Shown piece after piece: positions 51,397 to 60,031 of a DNA stretch of 64,000 nucleotides. The position numbers were made by a program, and so were the translations under genes. Within the stretch, counting starts at the first letter, position 1. Each line of letters opens with the position of its first letter. The notes under the pieces were generated by a model that worked only from the letters and a program-made list of their open reading frames with translations, was not told the DNA's origin and made no database searches. This DNA comes from Jejuia sp. UBA6058 (lineage in GTDB: Bacteria; Bacteroidota; Bacteroidia; Flavobacteriales; Flavobacteriaceae), in assembly GCA_002428965.1 (NCBI GenBank), contig DIYI01000003.1, positions 46,306 through 110,305 on the forward strand, written 5' to 3'.

Positions 51397-52257
51397 CTAA
51401 GATATTGGAATACGCTGATAAGCTTTTCGATACTTTGAAGGCGACATCCCCATTTGCTTTTGGAACTGCCTGTGGAAAAACGTCAAGTTGTTATAGCCCA
51501 CCTTATAGCCTATTTCGGAAACGGAAAATTCTTTGTTGATGAGCATTTTGCAGGCCATACTTATTTTGTATTCGTTCAAAAAGGCGAAAAACGAGCAGTG
51601 GAAGGTTTTTTTGAAAAATCGGGAAAAAGTGTCGGCGCTCATGTTCATGCAACTCGCGATATCGTTTAGGGCAACCTTTTCCAGATGGTGCGCTCTTAAA
51701 TAATTGTAAATAGCATTGATGCGCTCACTTTCTTCATAGGACAAACTATTGGAAAAACTTGGTCCCGCTAAAAGTTCGTATTCATCGGTCAGCGCCAGTT
51801 TTTGCAGAATTTGTAAAAAGAGAATCAGCCGTTCAAAAGACTGCACTTCCAACAATTTCAGGAGCATGGTTTTTATTTCTAAAGTAATGCGCTCATGAAA
51901 TCTTATTCCACGTTGGGAGCGTTTCAAAAGAGCTTTGATGTGTTTTGCTTCCTCTTTGTCCAGCCAGTTTTTAAGCACATCTTCGTGCCATTGTATGACG
52001 ATACACTTCACATCTTCAGTTTGTTCGCCAATCGTTTTCCAGCAATGTGGAAGATTGGCTCCCACCATCACCAAATCGTCATGGTCAAAGGTATCCATAC
52101 GATTGCCCACATAACGCACACCCGTACTTTTGATAATATAGGTCAGTTCATATTCCTTATGAAAATGCCATGCGGCAGGGAACTCTTTGTCTTCGAACAA
52201 TCTTGCTCGAAACGAACTCCCCGGAGATGTAGAAATGTTATGGTACCTTGCTTTCAT
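51397..52257 (-). CDS. AraC-family regulator of the carbohydrate cluster
   Basis: A 286-residue protein. The N-terminal part is a cupin sensor (AWHFHKEYELTYIIKSTGVRYVGNRMDTFDHDDLVMVGANLPHCW). The C-terminal HTH pair (about 185-286) has LEKVALNDIASCMNMSADTFSRFFKKTFHCSFFAFLNEYKISMACKMLINKEFSVSEIGYKVGYNNLTFFHRQFQKQMGMSPSKYRK. The cupin is of the type that binds sugars or sugar acids. It is divergent to the fucose-type genes and flanked on both sides by repeat elements in opposite orientation, so control of the adjacent cluster is likely. Confidence 0.93.
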   Translation of the reverse strand: MKARYHNISTSPGSSFRARLFEDKEFPAAWHFHKEYELTYIIKSTGVRYVGNRMDTFDHDDLVMVGANLPHCWKTIGEQTEDVKCIVIQWHEDVLKNWLDKEEAKHIKALLKRSQRGIRFHERITLEIKTMLLKLLEVQSFERLILFLQILQKLALTDEYELLAGPSFSNSLSYEESERINAIYNYLRAHHLEKVALNDIASCMNMSADTFSRFFKKTFHCSFFAFLNEYKISMACKMLINKEFSVSEIGYKVGYNNLTFFHRQFQKQMGMSPSKYRKAYQRIPIS

Positions 52258-52282
52258 TTAAAACTTTTGTATTATTCTATTT

Positions 52283-52390
52283 GGGCGTTACCCACAAGGG
52301 GTCGGGCTTTCCGTTCCAAGTCCTCGCTTCGCCCTAAGGGGCTTCGCTGTGGGCTTTCCACTGCAATCCCTAACGCGGATAAATCCGCCA
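52283..52390 (+). repeat. GGGCGTTACCC interspersed element, copy 8
   Basis: GGGCGTTACCCACAAGGGG, TCGGGCTTTCC, TTCCAAGTCCTCGC, a variable centre, GTGGGCTTTCC and GCAATCCCTAACGCGG. Nearly identical to copy 1. It lies just upstream of the AraC start codon, and with the downstream promoter sites fills the 52258-52597 gap. Confidence 0.9.
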
Positions 52391-52510
52391 ACAACATACA
52401 CAACCCTAAGTCAGTCCCTATTTGCAAACGTAAAAATAAAAAGTATATGTTTTTGTGCTATTTGAATGTTCTTAAAACCAAAAAATTCCAAAATAGTGTA
52501 TAAATTTAGC

Positions 52511-52535
52511 GTTATTGTGTAAATAATGCAATAAC
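52511..52535. promoter_or_regulatory. Candidate operator of the fucose-type operon
   Basis: GTTATTG-N11-CAATAAC is a perfect 7-bp inverted repeat, 9 nt before the -7 element. GTGTA also recurs at 52496 and 52517, a 21-bp period like AraC half-sites, but the rest of those two repeats agree only weakly. Confidence 0.45.
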
Positions 52536-52543
52536 TTAATAGC

Positions 52544-52551
52544 TAATTTTG
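52544..52551 (+). promoter_or_regulatory. -7 element TAATTTTG before the fucose-type operon
   Basis: TAATTTTG fits TAnnTTTG, 47 nt before the start codon at 52598. No TTG at the normal spacing, as would suit an activator-dependent promoter. Confidence 0.5.
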
Positions 52552-52597
52552 TGAGGATTCATTCAATTAGAAAATAAAAACTAAACACATAAAACTC

Positions 52598-53686
52598 ATG
52601 TCAAAAGACATTGCAATCAGGAATGCCAAGATTTATAAGGCTGTTGCCGAACTAAAAAAACCAATTTCCGACGCCACACATACTATTTCAGAAATCTCAT
52701 TTTTAGTTCTCCAGATTCAATTGGAAAATGGAGTTATTGGCGAATCTTATCTGCTTTCGTTTCAATATTCACCCAATGCAATTGCTGGTGCTTTAAAGGA
52801 TGCCGTTCCACATATTATTGGCCATAACACCAATGAAATGGGAATCGTTTATGATAAACTAAACGATTTGGGAGAGTATTTCGGCAACCAAGGTATTAAT
52901 CGATGGGCGCAAGCGGCAGTGAACATTGCGATGTGGGATGCTTGGGGAAAAACATTGAACCAGCCAGTTCATGAAATTCTAGGCGTCTGTCATAAAAAAG
53001 TATCTATTTACGGTAGTGGTGGATGGATTTCATATACTATAGACGAGCTAATCGAAGAAGTTACAGGTTATGCCAATCGCGGATTTAAAGCCGTAAAGAT
53101 TAAGGTAGGGTCTCCAAAGGTTAGTACTGATGTGGAGCGGTTGCGCTTGGTGCGTGAAGCTGTTGGCAACAAAGTGGATATTATGATTGACGCCAATCAA
53201 GGTATGGACTTGCCTTCTGCCATGAAATTGTCGAGAGCAGCCAAAGAATTAAATATAAACTGGTTTGAAGAGCCCGTAAATCATCAAAATTTCCCAGCCT
53301 TCGAAATCTTGAAGAATCAAGCAGGTATTTCATTGGCCATGGGCGAACGTGAATATGACACGTTACCGTTAAGAGAACTTGTTACCCGAAATGCTTTGGA
53401 CATTTGGCAACCAGATATTTTAAGAATTGGTGGGGTAGAAAAATGGAGAGAAAGCGCGGCATTGGCGCACAGCTTTAATCTCCCTGTTTTGCCGCATTAT
53501 TATAAAGATTATGATGTACCTCTTTTATGTACCATTCCAAATGGTGTTGGTGCAGAGTCTTTTGATTGGGTAGACCCTTTAATTGACAACCCTATGGTGA
53601 TTCAAGATGGCTTTGCAAAACCACATGACAGACCGGGTTGGGGCTTCAACTTTATCGATGATACATTAACTGAAATCAAGTTCTAA
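52598..53686 (+). CDS. Enolase-superfamily sugar-acid dehydratase (mandelate racemase/MLE type)
   Basis: A 362-residue protein with the two-domain enolase-superfamily fold. The active-site pattern is complete: K167 and K169 in VKIKVG, D198 and N200 in MIDANQG, E224 in FEEP, E250 in MGERE, D273 in QPDILRIGG and H300 in LPHYY. The next gene, an SDR, starts directly after its stop codon. With the aldo/keto reductase and fucose permease this suggests L-fuconate (or L-galactonate) dehydration to a 2-keto-3-deoxy acid, but substrate identity is inferred from neighbours. Confidence 0.9.
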   Translation: MSKDIAIRNAKIYKAVAELKKPISDATHTISEISFLVLQIQLENGVIGESYLLSFQYSPNAIAGALKDAVPHIIGHNTNEMGIVYDKLNDLGEYFGNQGINRWAQAAVNIAMWDAWGKTLNQPVHEILGVCHKKVSIYGSGGWISYTIDELIEEVTGYANRGFKAVKIKVGSPKVSTDVERLRLVREAVGNKVDIMIDANQGMDLPSAMKLSRAAKELNINWFEEPVNHQNFPAFEILKNQAGISLAMGEREYDTLPLRELVTRNALDIWQPDILRIGGVEKWRESAALAHSFNLPVLPHYYKDYDVPLLCTIPNGVGAESFDWVDPLIDNPMVIQDGFAKPHDRPGWGFNFIDDTLTEIKF

Positions 53687-54448
53687 ATGAGTTTACAAGT
53701 GTTTTCATTAGAAGGCCAACGTGCACTGGTAACAGGTGGTGGCACGGGCATAGGACTGGGCATAGCAAAAGCTCTAATTGAAGCCGGCGCTAAAGTGGTC
53801 ATTACCGGACGAAGAGAAGAAGTTTTAAAGGAAGCTGTTGCTGAATTAGGGAGTAATGCCTCATATAAAGTAAATGATATTACCGATAGAGCCAGCATTC
53901 CAACTTTAGTAGAAGGGATTGAAACTGAAGAAGGACCCATCGATATTTTGATCAACAATGCAGGTATTCATCATAAAGCTTGGGCACAGGATACTACCGA
54001 TGAAGATTTTGAGCGTGTGATACAAACCAACCTCATTAGCGTATTTGCATTAACTCGGGAATGTGCTAAGTACATGCTGAAGCGCAAAAAGGGAAGTATT
54101 ATTATGATAGGTTCTATGGCTGGTTTATTTGGAATTGACCGTGTTATTGCATACAGTGCCTCCAAAACTGCTTTAACAGGATTGGTGAACAGCTTGACCA
54201 CAGAATATGCTAAAGATAATGTGCGTGTCAACGCAATTGCACCAGGCTGGATAACCTCCAATATGTTCTTAAATGCCGTGAATAAAGACCAAGCTCGCAA
54301 ACTGCAAATTACAAACCGAATCGCAATGGACCATTTTGGAACCACTGAAGACATTGGCAATGCCGCCGTGTTTTTAAGTTCCGAAGGCGCAAAATACATT
54401 ACAGGAGTAATTCTGCCCGTTGATGGTGGAGCTACAGTGAATTTTTAA
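53687..54448 (+). CDS. Short-chain dehydrogenase (keto-deoxy sugar acid type)
   Basis: A 253-residue SDR. NAD(P) site TGGGTGIGLGIAKAL, NNAG near 88, and catalytic S...Y-S-A-S-K. It most resembles gluconate 5-dehydrogenase or 2-keto-3-deoxy-sugar-acid dehydrogenases. In a non-phosphorylative fucose route it would oxidise 2-keto-3-deoxy-L-fuconate. Its ATG follows the previous stop codon with no gap. A repeat (54461-54490) lies after it within the operon. Confidence 0.92.
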   Translation: MSLQVFSLEGQRALVTGGGTGIGLGIAKALIEAGAKVVITGRREEVLKEAVAELGSNASYKVNDITDRASIPTLVEGIETEEGPIDILINNAGIHHKAWAQDTTDEDFERVIQTNLISVFALTRECAKYMLKRKKGSIIMIGSMAGLFGIDRVIAYSASKTALTGLVNSLTTEYAKDNVRVNAIAPGWITSNMFLNAVNKDQARKLQITNRIAMDHFGTTEDIGNAAVFLSSEGAKYITGVILPVDGGATVNF

Positions 54449-54460
54449 AATTGTGTGATT

Positions 54461-54490
54461 GTCATTCTGAACTTGATTCAGGATCTCATC
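54461..54490. repeat. Interspersed palindrome CTGAACTTGATTCAG, copy 3
   Basis: GTCATTCTGAA and TTCAGGATCTCATC flank CTTGA. It is placed between two operon genes, 13 nt before the next start codon. Confidence 0.8.
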
Positions 54491-54503
54491 AAAAAATAAA
54501 ATT

Positions 54504-55442
54504 ATGAAACCAACTTATATAACCCGGGACTACACCAAAAGTCCAGCATTTAACAACGAAACCAGATTGGTTTACGGTACCTCTGGACTAGGTGGCGTTT
54601 GGGGCGCAGTGGACCAAAGAGATTCTATCGATGCCCTTTTATATGCTTTTGAAAATGACATATCGGCTTTAGATACCGCTCCTTCCTATGCCAATGCCGA
54701 ATATTACGTTGGAATGGCCTTGAGAGAATGGAAAGGACAAAAACCTTTTGTGAGCACTAAAATAGGCCGTTTAAAAGGTAAAGATGCATTTGAAACCAAA
54801 CTAGATTATAGTACAGATGGTTTGAAAAGAAGTTTAGATAACAGTCTTAAAACTCTGGGCCTTGACAAAATAGATTTATTGTTTTTGCATGAACCTCAAT
54901 TAGTGCCTTTAGAAAACATAGATGAAATTTTGAATACGCTAAAAGGGTTTAAAGCAGAAGGGTTAGTAGGTGCACTGGGCGTTGGCGGAAATCCGTCTGA
55001 AGATTTCAAGCCCTTCATCTCTAAAGAAAATTTTGATGTGGTTTCTGGATTTTTACATATGGACGCCTGTAATTTATCAGCTTTTGATGGTGAAATTCAA
55101 TCTTATAGAAAAGAAGGTATTGCTTATTATGCGGCTTCAGCATTGCATTTTTCATTGTTAGGAAGTCGCTTTGAAACCTATAAGTCTAAAGGTGTTGATG
55201 GAGAATGGATAACGCAATTGGATTTAGAAAATGCCATAAGAGTAAAAGTTGTGGCTGATAAATACGATATGCCCTTGGCAACGTTAGCACAACGCTATTT
55301 GTTTTCAATAGAAGAGGCAGATAGAGTGGTAATGGGAGCAAGAACCCCAGCTCAAATTAAAGCAACCGTTGATGATTGGAAGGCTGGAAAGTTATCCGAA
55401 GACCTATTTAATGAAGTAAGCGATTGTATTTTAACCGAATAA
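54504..55442 (+). CDS. Aldo/keto reductase (L-fucose/D-threo-aldose dehydrogenase type)
   Basis: A 312-residue TIM-barrel oxidoreductase. The pattern VYGTSGLGGVWGAVDQRDSIDALLYAFENDISALDTAPSYANAEYYVGMALREWKGQKPFVSTKIGR matches the D-threo-aldose 1-dehydrogenase group with the AKR tetrad residues (D in LDTAPSY, Y, K in STKIGR, H in LFLHEPQ). These oxidise L-fucose or L-galactose at C1 to the lactone. It ends 1 nt before the Zn-dehydrogenase gene. Confidence 0.88.
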   Translation: MKPTYITRDYTKSPAFNNETRLVYGTSGLGGVWGAVDQRDSIDALLYAFENDISALDTAPSYANAEYYVGMALREWKGQKPFVSTKIGRLKGKDAFETKLDYSTDGLKRSLDNSLKTLGLDKIDLLFLHEPQLVPLENIDEILNTLKGFKAEGLVGALGVGGNPSEDFKPFISKENFDVVSGFLHMDACNLSAFDGEIQSYRKEGIAYYAASALHFSLLGSRFETYKSKGVDGEWITQLDLENAIRVKVVADKYDMPLATLAQRYLFSIEEADRVVMGARTPAQIKATVDDWKAGKLSEDLFNEVSDCILTE

Positions 55443-55443
55443 C

Positions 55444-56460
55444 ATGAAGGTAATAAGATTAAAACAACCCGGAGAATGGGAAACCTTTGAAACAGAAAGA
55501 CCAAGTTCGGTTTTACTTGATGGCGAAGCACTGCTCAAAGTTAAAAAAATAGGGGTATGTGGTACGGATTTACACGCCTTTAAAGGGCAACAACCCTTTT
55601 TTAACTACCCACGTATTTTGGGTCATGAATTGGCAGTGGAAGTCGTTGCTATTGCAGATGATGTCACCAATGTTTCCGTTGGTGACAAATGCTCCGTAGA
55701 ACCGTATTACAATGATATTGTTGGTCAAGCAGTCCGTCGGGGCAAGACTAATTGTGGTGAGCATTTACAGGTTTTGGGCGTACATGTTGATGGTGGCATG
55801 CAAGAGTATTTCGTATATCCTGCCAAATTTTTGCACAGTACAACCTCATTATCAGACGACCAGTTAGCGATGATTGAGCCATTGGCTATCGGTTGTCATG
55901 CAGTGGATAGGGCAGATATCAAAGAAGATGACATTGTATTGGTTATAGGTGTTGGCCCGATAGGTTTGGGCTCCATTCAATTTGCCCAATTAAAAGGTGC
56001 ACGAGTGATTGCCATGGATATTGACGATGCCAAATTGAAACAATGTCAGGAAATTACCAAAGTAAAAGATACCATAAATGCCTTAGGTGATGTTGAAGCT
56101 GAATTAAATTTACTTCTAAACGGAGATTTACCCACAGTGATTTTGGACGCTACCGGTAGCCCAAAATCTATGATGAACACCTTCAAGTATGCGGCAGCTG
56201 GTGGCACCATTGTTTTTATTGGTCTTTTTATGGGCGATGTTGTATTTCACGACCCGTCGTTTCACAAAAAGGAGTTGACGTTGAAAGCAAGTCGCGCTGC
56301 TATGGGAGAAGATTTCAGAAGAATTATCAAGCTTATAGAGGCTGGTAAAATTGATGCTACTTCATTTATTACCCACAGGATTAAATTTGACGACGTCCCA
56401 ACAGAATTTGAAAAACTTTACGAAAAGAAAGATTTAATAAAAGCTATTATCGAACTGTAA
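55444..56460 (+). CDS. Zinc-dependent alcohol dehydrogenase
   Basis: A 338-residue medium-chain dehydrogenase. Catalytic Zn ligands are visible in GVCGTDLHAF (Cys) and GHELAVEVV (His/Glu). The structural-Zn four-cysteine loop is not intact here. The Rossmann motif is VLVIGVGPIGLGSIQFAQL near 165. It is close to L-threonine/sorbitol dehydrogenase-like enzymes and may oxidise a hydroxy sugar acid such as L-galactonate or L-fuconate; the exact substrate is open. Confidence 0.9.
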   Translation: MKVIRLKQPGEWETFETERPSSVLLDGEALLKVKKIGVCGTDLHAFKGQQPFFNYPRILGHELAVEVVAIADDVTNVSVGDKCSVEPYYNDIVGQAVRRGKTNCGEHLQVLGVHVDGGMQEYFVYPAKFLHSTTSLSDDQLAMIEPLAIGCHAVDRADIKEDDIVLVIGVGPIGLGSIQFAQLKGARVIAMDIDDAKLKQCQEITKVKDTINALGDVEAELNLLLNGDLPTVILDATGSPKSMMNTFKYAAAGGTIVFIGLFMGDVVFHDPSFHKKELTLKASRAAMGEDFRRIIKLIEAGKIDATSFITHRIKFDDVPTEFEKLYEKKDLIKAIIEL

Positions 56461-56473
56461 ACCACTAAACTAA

Positions 56474-57733
56474 ATGGAATCAAAAAAAGAAAATTACTCA
56501 AAGTTTTTAGTGCCATTGATTATTGTCATGGCATTAATGTTTTTTTGGAATTTAAGTAGAAACATCAATGACGTTTTGATTCCTTATCTCAAAAGAGCTT
56601 GCCAGTTGACCGATTTTCAGTCATCGTTGGTACAGTCTGCTTTTTTTGGCGCATATTTTGTGGTTGCATTACCTGCCGGCTGGTACATTCAGAAAAAAGG
56701 CTATAAAAACGGCATTATTACAGGTTTACTAATTGCAGCTGTTGGTGCGCTTTTGTTCTATCCAGCAGCAGAAACAAGAGTATATTCACTCTTTCTATTA
56801 GCCTTATTTGTTATGGCAGCTGGTTTTGCTGTTTTAGAAGTAACGGCATCACCCTATGTTACAAAATTAGGAGATCCAGAAGGTGCTTCGAGCCGTTTAA
56901 GTTTGGCAGCAATGATTGGCTCGTTGGGTGCAACCATTGCGCCTTCATTAGCAGCACTATTACTTTTACACGAAGAAGACGTTGCACAATCAACAATTGA
57001 TGCATTTTCCGCTATTGAATTGGAAACCTTTTTATCCAGTGAAGCAGATTTAGTAAAACCACCATACATCATTCTAGGAGCCATTTTATTGGTTATCGCT
57101 ATAATAGTGGTGTTTACAAAACTACCAGCTATTGAAGACGAACAAGGTGGAGGCAAAAAACCTTTAATAGATATTTTAAAATACAAGCATACAATTTACG
57201 GTGTGGGTGCAGAATTTTTCTATGTTGGCGCTGAAGTTGGCATTGTAAGTTTTATTATTCGTTATGCCAAATGGTTTAATCTTCCAGAGCTTACAGAACA
57301 AAAATCAGCACAGTATATTACGGCCTTTATGGCTTTGGTACTTGTCGGTAGATTTTTGGGTGTTTTTATTCTGAAAAAGTTTAAACCACAACACGTACTA
57401 GCATTTTGTAGTATCAGTGCATTTGCCTTAGTAACATTAGCAATTGTTACAAATGGGTATTTCTCTTTAACCTGTTTGTCTGTTGTTGGATTCTTCACTT
57501 CAATTATCTATCCAATTATTTTCAGCTTAAGTATGAAGGATTTAAAGGAATACACTAAAACGGGTTCTTCAGTATTTTTATTAGGAATTGTTGGTGGTGC
57601 TATCGTACCGCCATTAATGGGTTATATTTCAGACACTATCGGGATTAAATACTCCTTTATCATCCCTCTGATTTGTTACATTTATCTATTGTTTTTTGCT
57701 TTAAAAGGACATATCGTAAATATAAAAGCGTAG
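56474..57733 (+). CDS. FucP-type sugar:H+ symporter (MFS)
   Basis: A 419-residue protein with 12 predicted membrane helices. The pattern MALMFFWNLSRNINDVLIPYLKRACQLTDFQSSLVQSAFFGAYFVVALPAGWYIQKKGYKNGIITGLLI fits the FucP (L-fucose permease) branch of the MFS, including R-N-I-N-D-V-L-I-P in helix 1 and EVTASPYVTKLGDPEGASSRL. It would bring L-fucose or L-galactose across the inner membrane. It lies 13 nt after the dehydrogenase gene. Confidence 0.93.
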   Translation: MESKKENYSKFLVPLIIVMALMFFWNLSRNINDVLIPYLKRACQLTDFQSSLVQSAFFGAYFVVALPAGWYIQKKGYKNGIITGLLIAAVGALLFYPAAETRVYSLFLLALFVMAAGFAVLEVTASPYVTKLGDPEGASSRLSLAAMIGSLGATIAPSLAALLLLHEEDVAQSTIDAFSAIELETFLSSEADLVKPPYIILGAILLVIAIIVVFTKLPAIEDEQGGGKKPLIDILKYKHTIYGVGAEFFYVGAEVGIVSFIIRYAKWFNLPELTEQKSAQYITAFMALVLVGRFLGVFILKKFKPQHVLAFCSISAFALVTLAIVTNGYFSLTCLSVVGFFTSIIYPIIFSLSMKDLKEYTKTGSSVFLLGIVGGAIVPPLMGYISDTIGIKYSFIIPLICYIYLLFFALKGHIVNIKA

Positions 57734-57739
57734 TTAAAA

Positions 57740-58393
57740 ATGAGTGTTCAGCAGTTTAGACGATTTACTTATTTTTTGAATTCTGAAGATGAACAGCTTT
57801 TGGAAGTATTTACTTCTGATACTTTTAAGGAATTACAATCATCGGAAGGGATTGAAGCATTCTATATATATGTAAAAGACGATGATTATTTTTTGGTTAT
57901 TGATGCTGATGTGTCGTTAAATTCAGAACAATTATTTAATGCTTTTAATGGTATTGAAAACTTCAAAAGCATATTGCCAGAGCACAATAGAGCTCTGGAA
58001 CGTATTTATAAACTAGACCAAAAGGCAATTTACAAACCAACAGACGGACAATTAAAAACCTCGATTGCCCCTTATAAACGATACGTTTGGACATTGCTAT
58101 TGGAACCAAATCTCATTAACGAATACAAACATGTTCATGCCATGGGAATGGCATGGCCTGAAATAACAGCCAATATGAAAACTGTTGGCGTAAAGGATAT
58201 GGAAATTTACATTCATAAAGCTCAAGTTATGCTTATTATGGATACCGTTCCTGATTTTGATTTGAATGAAGTTGGTCCAAAATGGCAAAAATTACCCTGT
58301 GAAGAAGAATGGCAAGCTTATGTGGCAAAATTTCAGAGAACTGACCCTGAAAGTTCTATTCAAGAGAAATGGCAGGATATGATACAACTTTAA
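57740..58393 (+). CDS. L-fucose/L-rhamnose-type mutarotase with degenerate N-terminal duplicate
   Basis: A 217-residue protein, about twice the usual about 105-residue mutarotase. The C-terminal half (from about 112) has the family pattern YVWTLLLEPNLINEYKHVHAMGMAWPEITANMKTVGVKDMEIYIHKAQVMLIMDTV with the active-site H in H-V-H-A. The N-terminal half repeats the fold (RRFTYFLNSEDEQLLEVF ... EAFYIYVKDDDYFLVIDAD) but without H-x-x-H. It interconverts sugar anomers and lies 6 nt after the permease gene. Confidence 0.88.
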   Translation: MSVQQFRRFTYFLNSEDEQLLEVFTSDTFKELQSSEGIEAFYIYVKDDDYFLVIDADVSLNSEQLFNAFNGIENFKSILPEHNRALERIYKLDQKAIYKPTDGQLKTSIAPYKRYVWTLLLEPNLINEYKHVHAMGMAWPEITANMKTVGVKDMEIYIHKAQVMLIMDTVPDFDLNEVGPKWQKLPCEEEWQAYVAKFQRTDPESSIQEKWQDMIQL

Positions 58394-58415
58394 CTTTTTA
58401 AACGATACACTAAAA

Positions 58416-59939
58416 ATGAATAAGAACATTTTTTTACTACTATCTGTTCTAATAGTCTGTTTTAATTGTAAAACAAAAGAATCCGAAGAACAAGAGCAAG
58501 TCGCTTTTCAATTTGAAGAAAGCTGGGAAAGCTTAAGCAATTATGAAATTCCGCAATGGATGAAAGATGCCAAATTTGGAATTTTTATTCATTGGGGACC
58601 TAACTCCGTACCAGAAATGCACACCGATTGGTATTCGCGCTGGATGTATTTGGATGAAGGACAAGTGGATCACGTTACAGGCGAGAAGAAAAATAATATA
58701 CCTCATCCTGTTTCTGTGTTTCACAAGGAGAATTTTGGCGATCCAAAAGAATTTGGTTTTAAAGATTTAATTCCTATGTGGACTATGGAAAAATTTGATG
58801 CCAAAGGTTGGGTGAGTTTATTTAAGGAATCTGGTGCACAATACGTGGTTCCGGTTGCCGAACATCATGATGGCTTTGCGCTTTATGAATCTTCCATTAC
58901 ACCATATAATGCGGTTGCTATGGGACCTAAAAAAGATGTTCTAAAAGAATTAACAGATGAAATAAAAAGTCAAGGCTTAATCTGTGGGGTTAGTTCTCAC
59001 CTAGCTTTCAACTGGAATTTCTACACACAAAAAGACCGTTTTGATACTGGCGACCCGAAATATGCTGATCTATATGCGCCTCAACACGAACCGTATTCAC
59101 CAGCAAGCGCCGAATGGTTAGCCAACACATGGTGGCCAAGAACCAAAGAAATCATTGATAAATACCAACCAGATATTTTATGGTTTGATTTTTATTTAGA
59201 CCGTCCAGAATTTGCACCCTATCACAAAAAACTTGCCGCTTATTACTATAACTCTGGTTTAAAAAGAGATAAAAGTGTTGTACTTCAAACTAAAAACTTA
59301 CGTTACGAATCATACAAACCAGGTACGCACATGTTGGATTTGGAGCGCAGTAAAATGGATTCACTACGTACTGAATATTGGCAAACCGATACCTCAATTG
59401 GTAAAAACTCTTGGTATTACACCAAAAACTGGATACCAAAATCCGCTGAGGATTTAGTGGCGGATTTGATGGATATAGTCAGTAAGAATGGATGTTTATT
59501 ATTGAACATCGGTCCCAGAAAAGATGGTATTATTCCAGATGATCAAAAGAACACATTGTTAGATATTGGCGCTTGGTTAAAAGTAAATGGCGAGGCTGTT
59601 TATGGTTCAAAATACTATGAAGTTTATGGCGAAGGACCAACGGAAACCGCTACTGGGCATCTTTCAGAAGACAAAAATAAAGGCTTTACTCAAGAGGATA
59701 TTCGTTTCACTACAAACAACGAAAATTTATATGCTACCGTGTTAAAGACTCCAACAAAGGATATTCAAATCAAATATTTAACAGGTTCTAAAGTCAATAT
59801 TAAATCTATTGAATTGCTCGGGTCCGATGCTAAAATTGAATTTCACCAATCATCATCAGGAACGAGAATTAAGCTACCTGAAGGTGTAGACTTAAACTAC
59901 GCTTGGGTATTCAAGGTTGAAACCAACGAAAAATTTTAG
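58416..59939 (+). CDS. Alpha-L-fucosidase, GH29, lipoprotein
   Basis: A 507-residue protein with a lipoprotein-type leader (Cys at residue 18, FNCKT). GH29 marks are FGIFIHWGPNSVPEMHTDWYSRWMY, VAEHHDGFALYESS and the nucleophile D258 in DILWFDFYL. It removes terminal alpha-L-fucose, and some family members act on alpha-L-galactose. It is presumably attached to the outer membrane or periplasmic. It follows the mutarotase gene and provides the substrate for the catabolic genes upstream. Confidence 0.95.
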   Translation: MNKNIFLLLSVLIVCFNCKTKESEEQEQVAFQFEESWESLSNYEIPQWMKDAKFGIFIHWGPNSVPEMHTDWYSRWMYLDEGQVDHVTGEKKNNIPHPVSVFHKENFGDPKEFGFKDLIPMWTMEKFDAKGWVSLFKESGAQYVVPVAEHHDGFALYESSITPYNAVAMGPKKDVLKELTDEIKSQGLICGVSSHLAFNWNFYTQKDRFDTGDPKYADLYAPQHEPYSPASAEWLANTWWPRTKEIIDKYQPDILWFDFYLDRPEFAPYHKKLAAYYYNSGLKRDKSVVLQTKNLRYESYKPGTHMLDLERSKMDSLRTEYWQTDTSIGKNSWYYTKNWIPKSAEDLVADLMDIVSKNGCLLLNIGPRKDGIIPDDQKNTLLDIGAWLKVNGEAVYGSKYYEVYGEGPTETATGHLSEDKNKGFTQEDIRFTTNNENLYATVLKTPTKDIQIKYLTGSKVNIKSIELLGSDAKIEFHQSSSGTRIKLPEGVDLNYAWVFKVETNEKF

Positions 59940-60031
59940 TAGGTCTACAGGAATATATAAATCAATTATTCTCTAAGTTCCACATAATTTGCATCTTTAA
60001 GATTAAATCAACCTAATTAAGCTAAAGTGAA

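Noticed and set aside
52598..53686. 3,6-anhydro-L-galactonate cycloisomerase
   Set aside because: The enolase-superfamily active site is also used by that enzyme, and a GH117 gene is nearby, but the FucP and mutarotase neighbours favour a fuconate/galactonate-type dehydratase; sequence alone cannot decide it, so no specific name is given.
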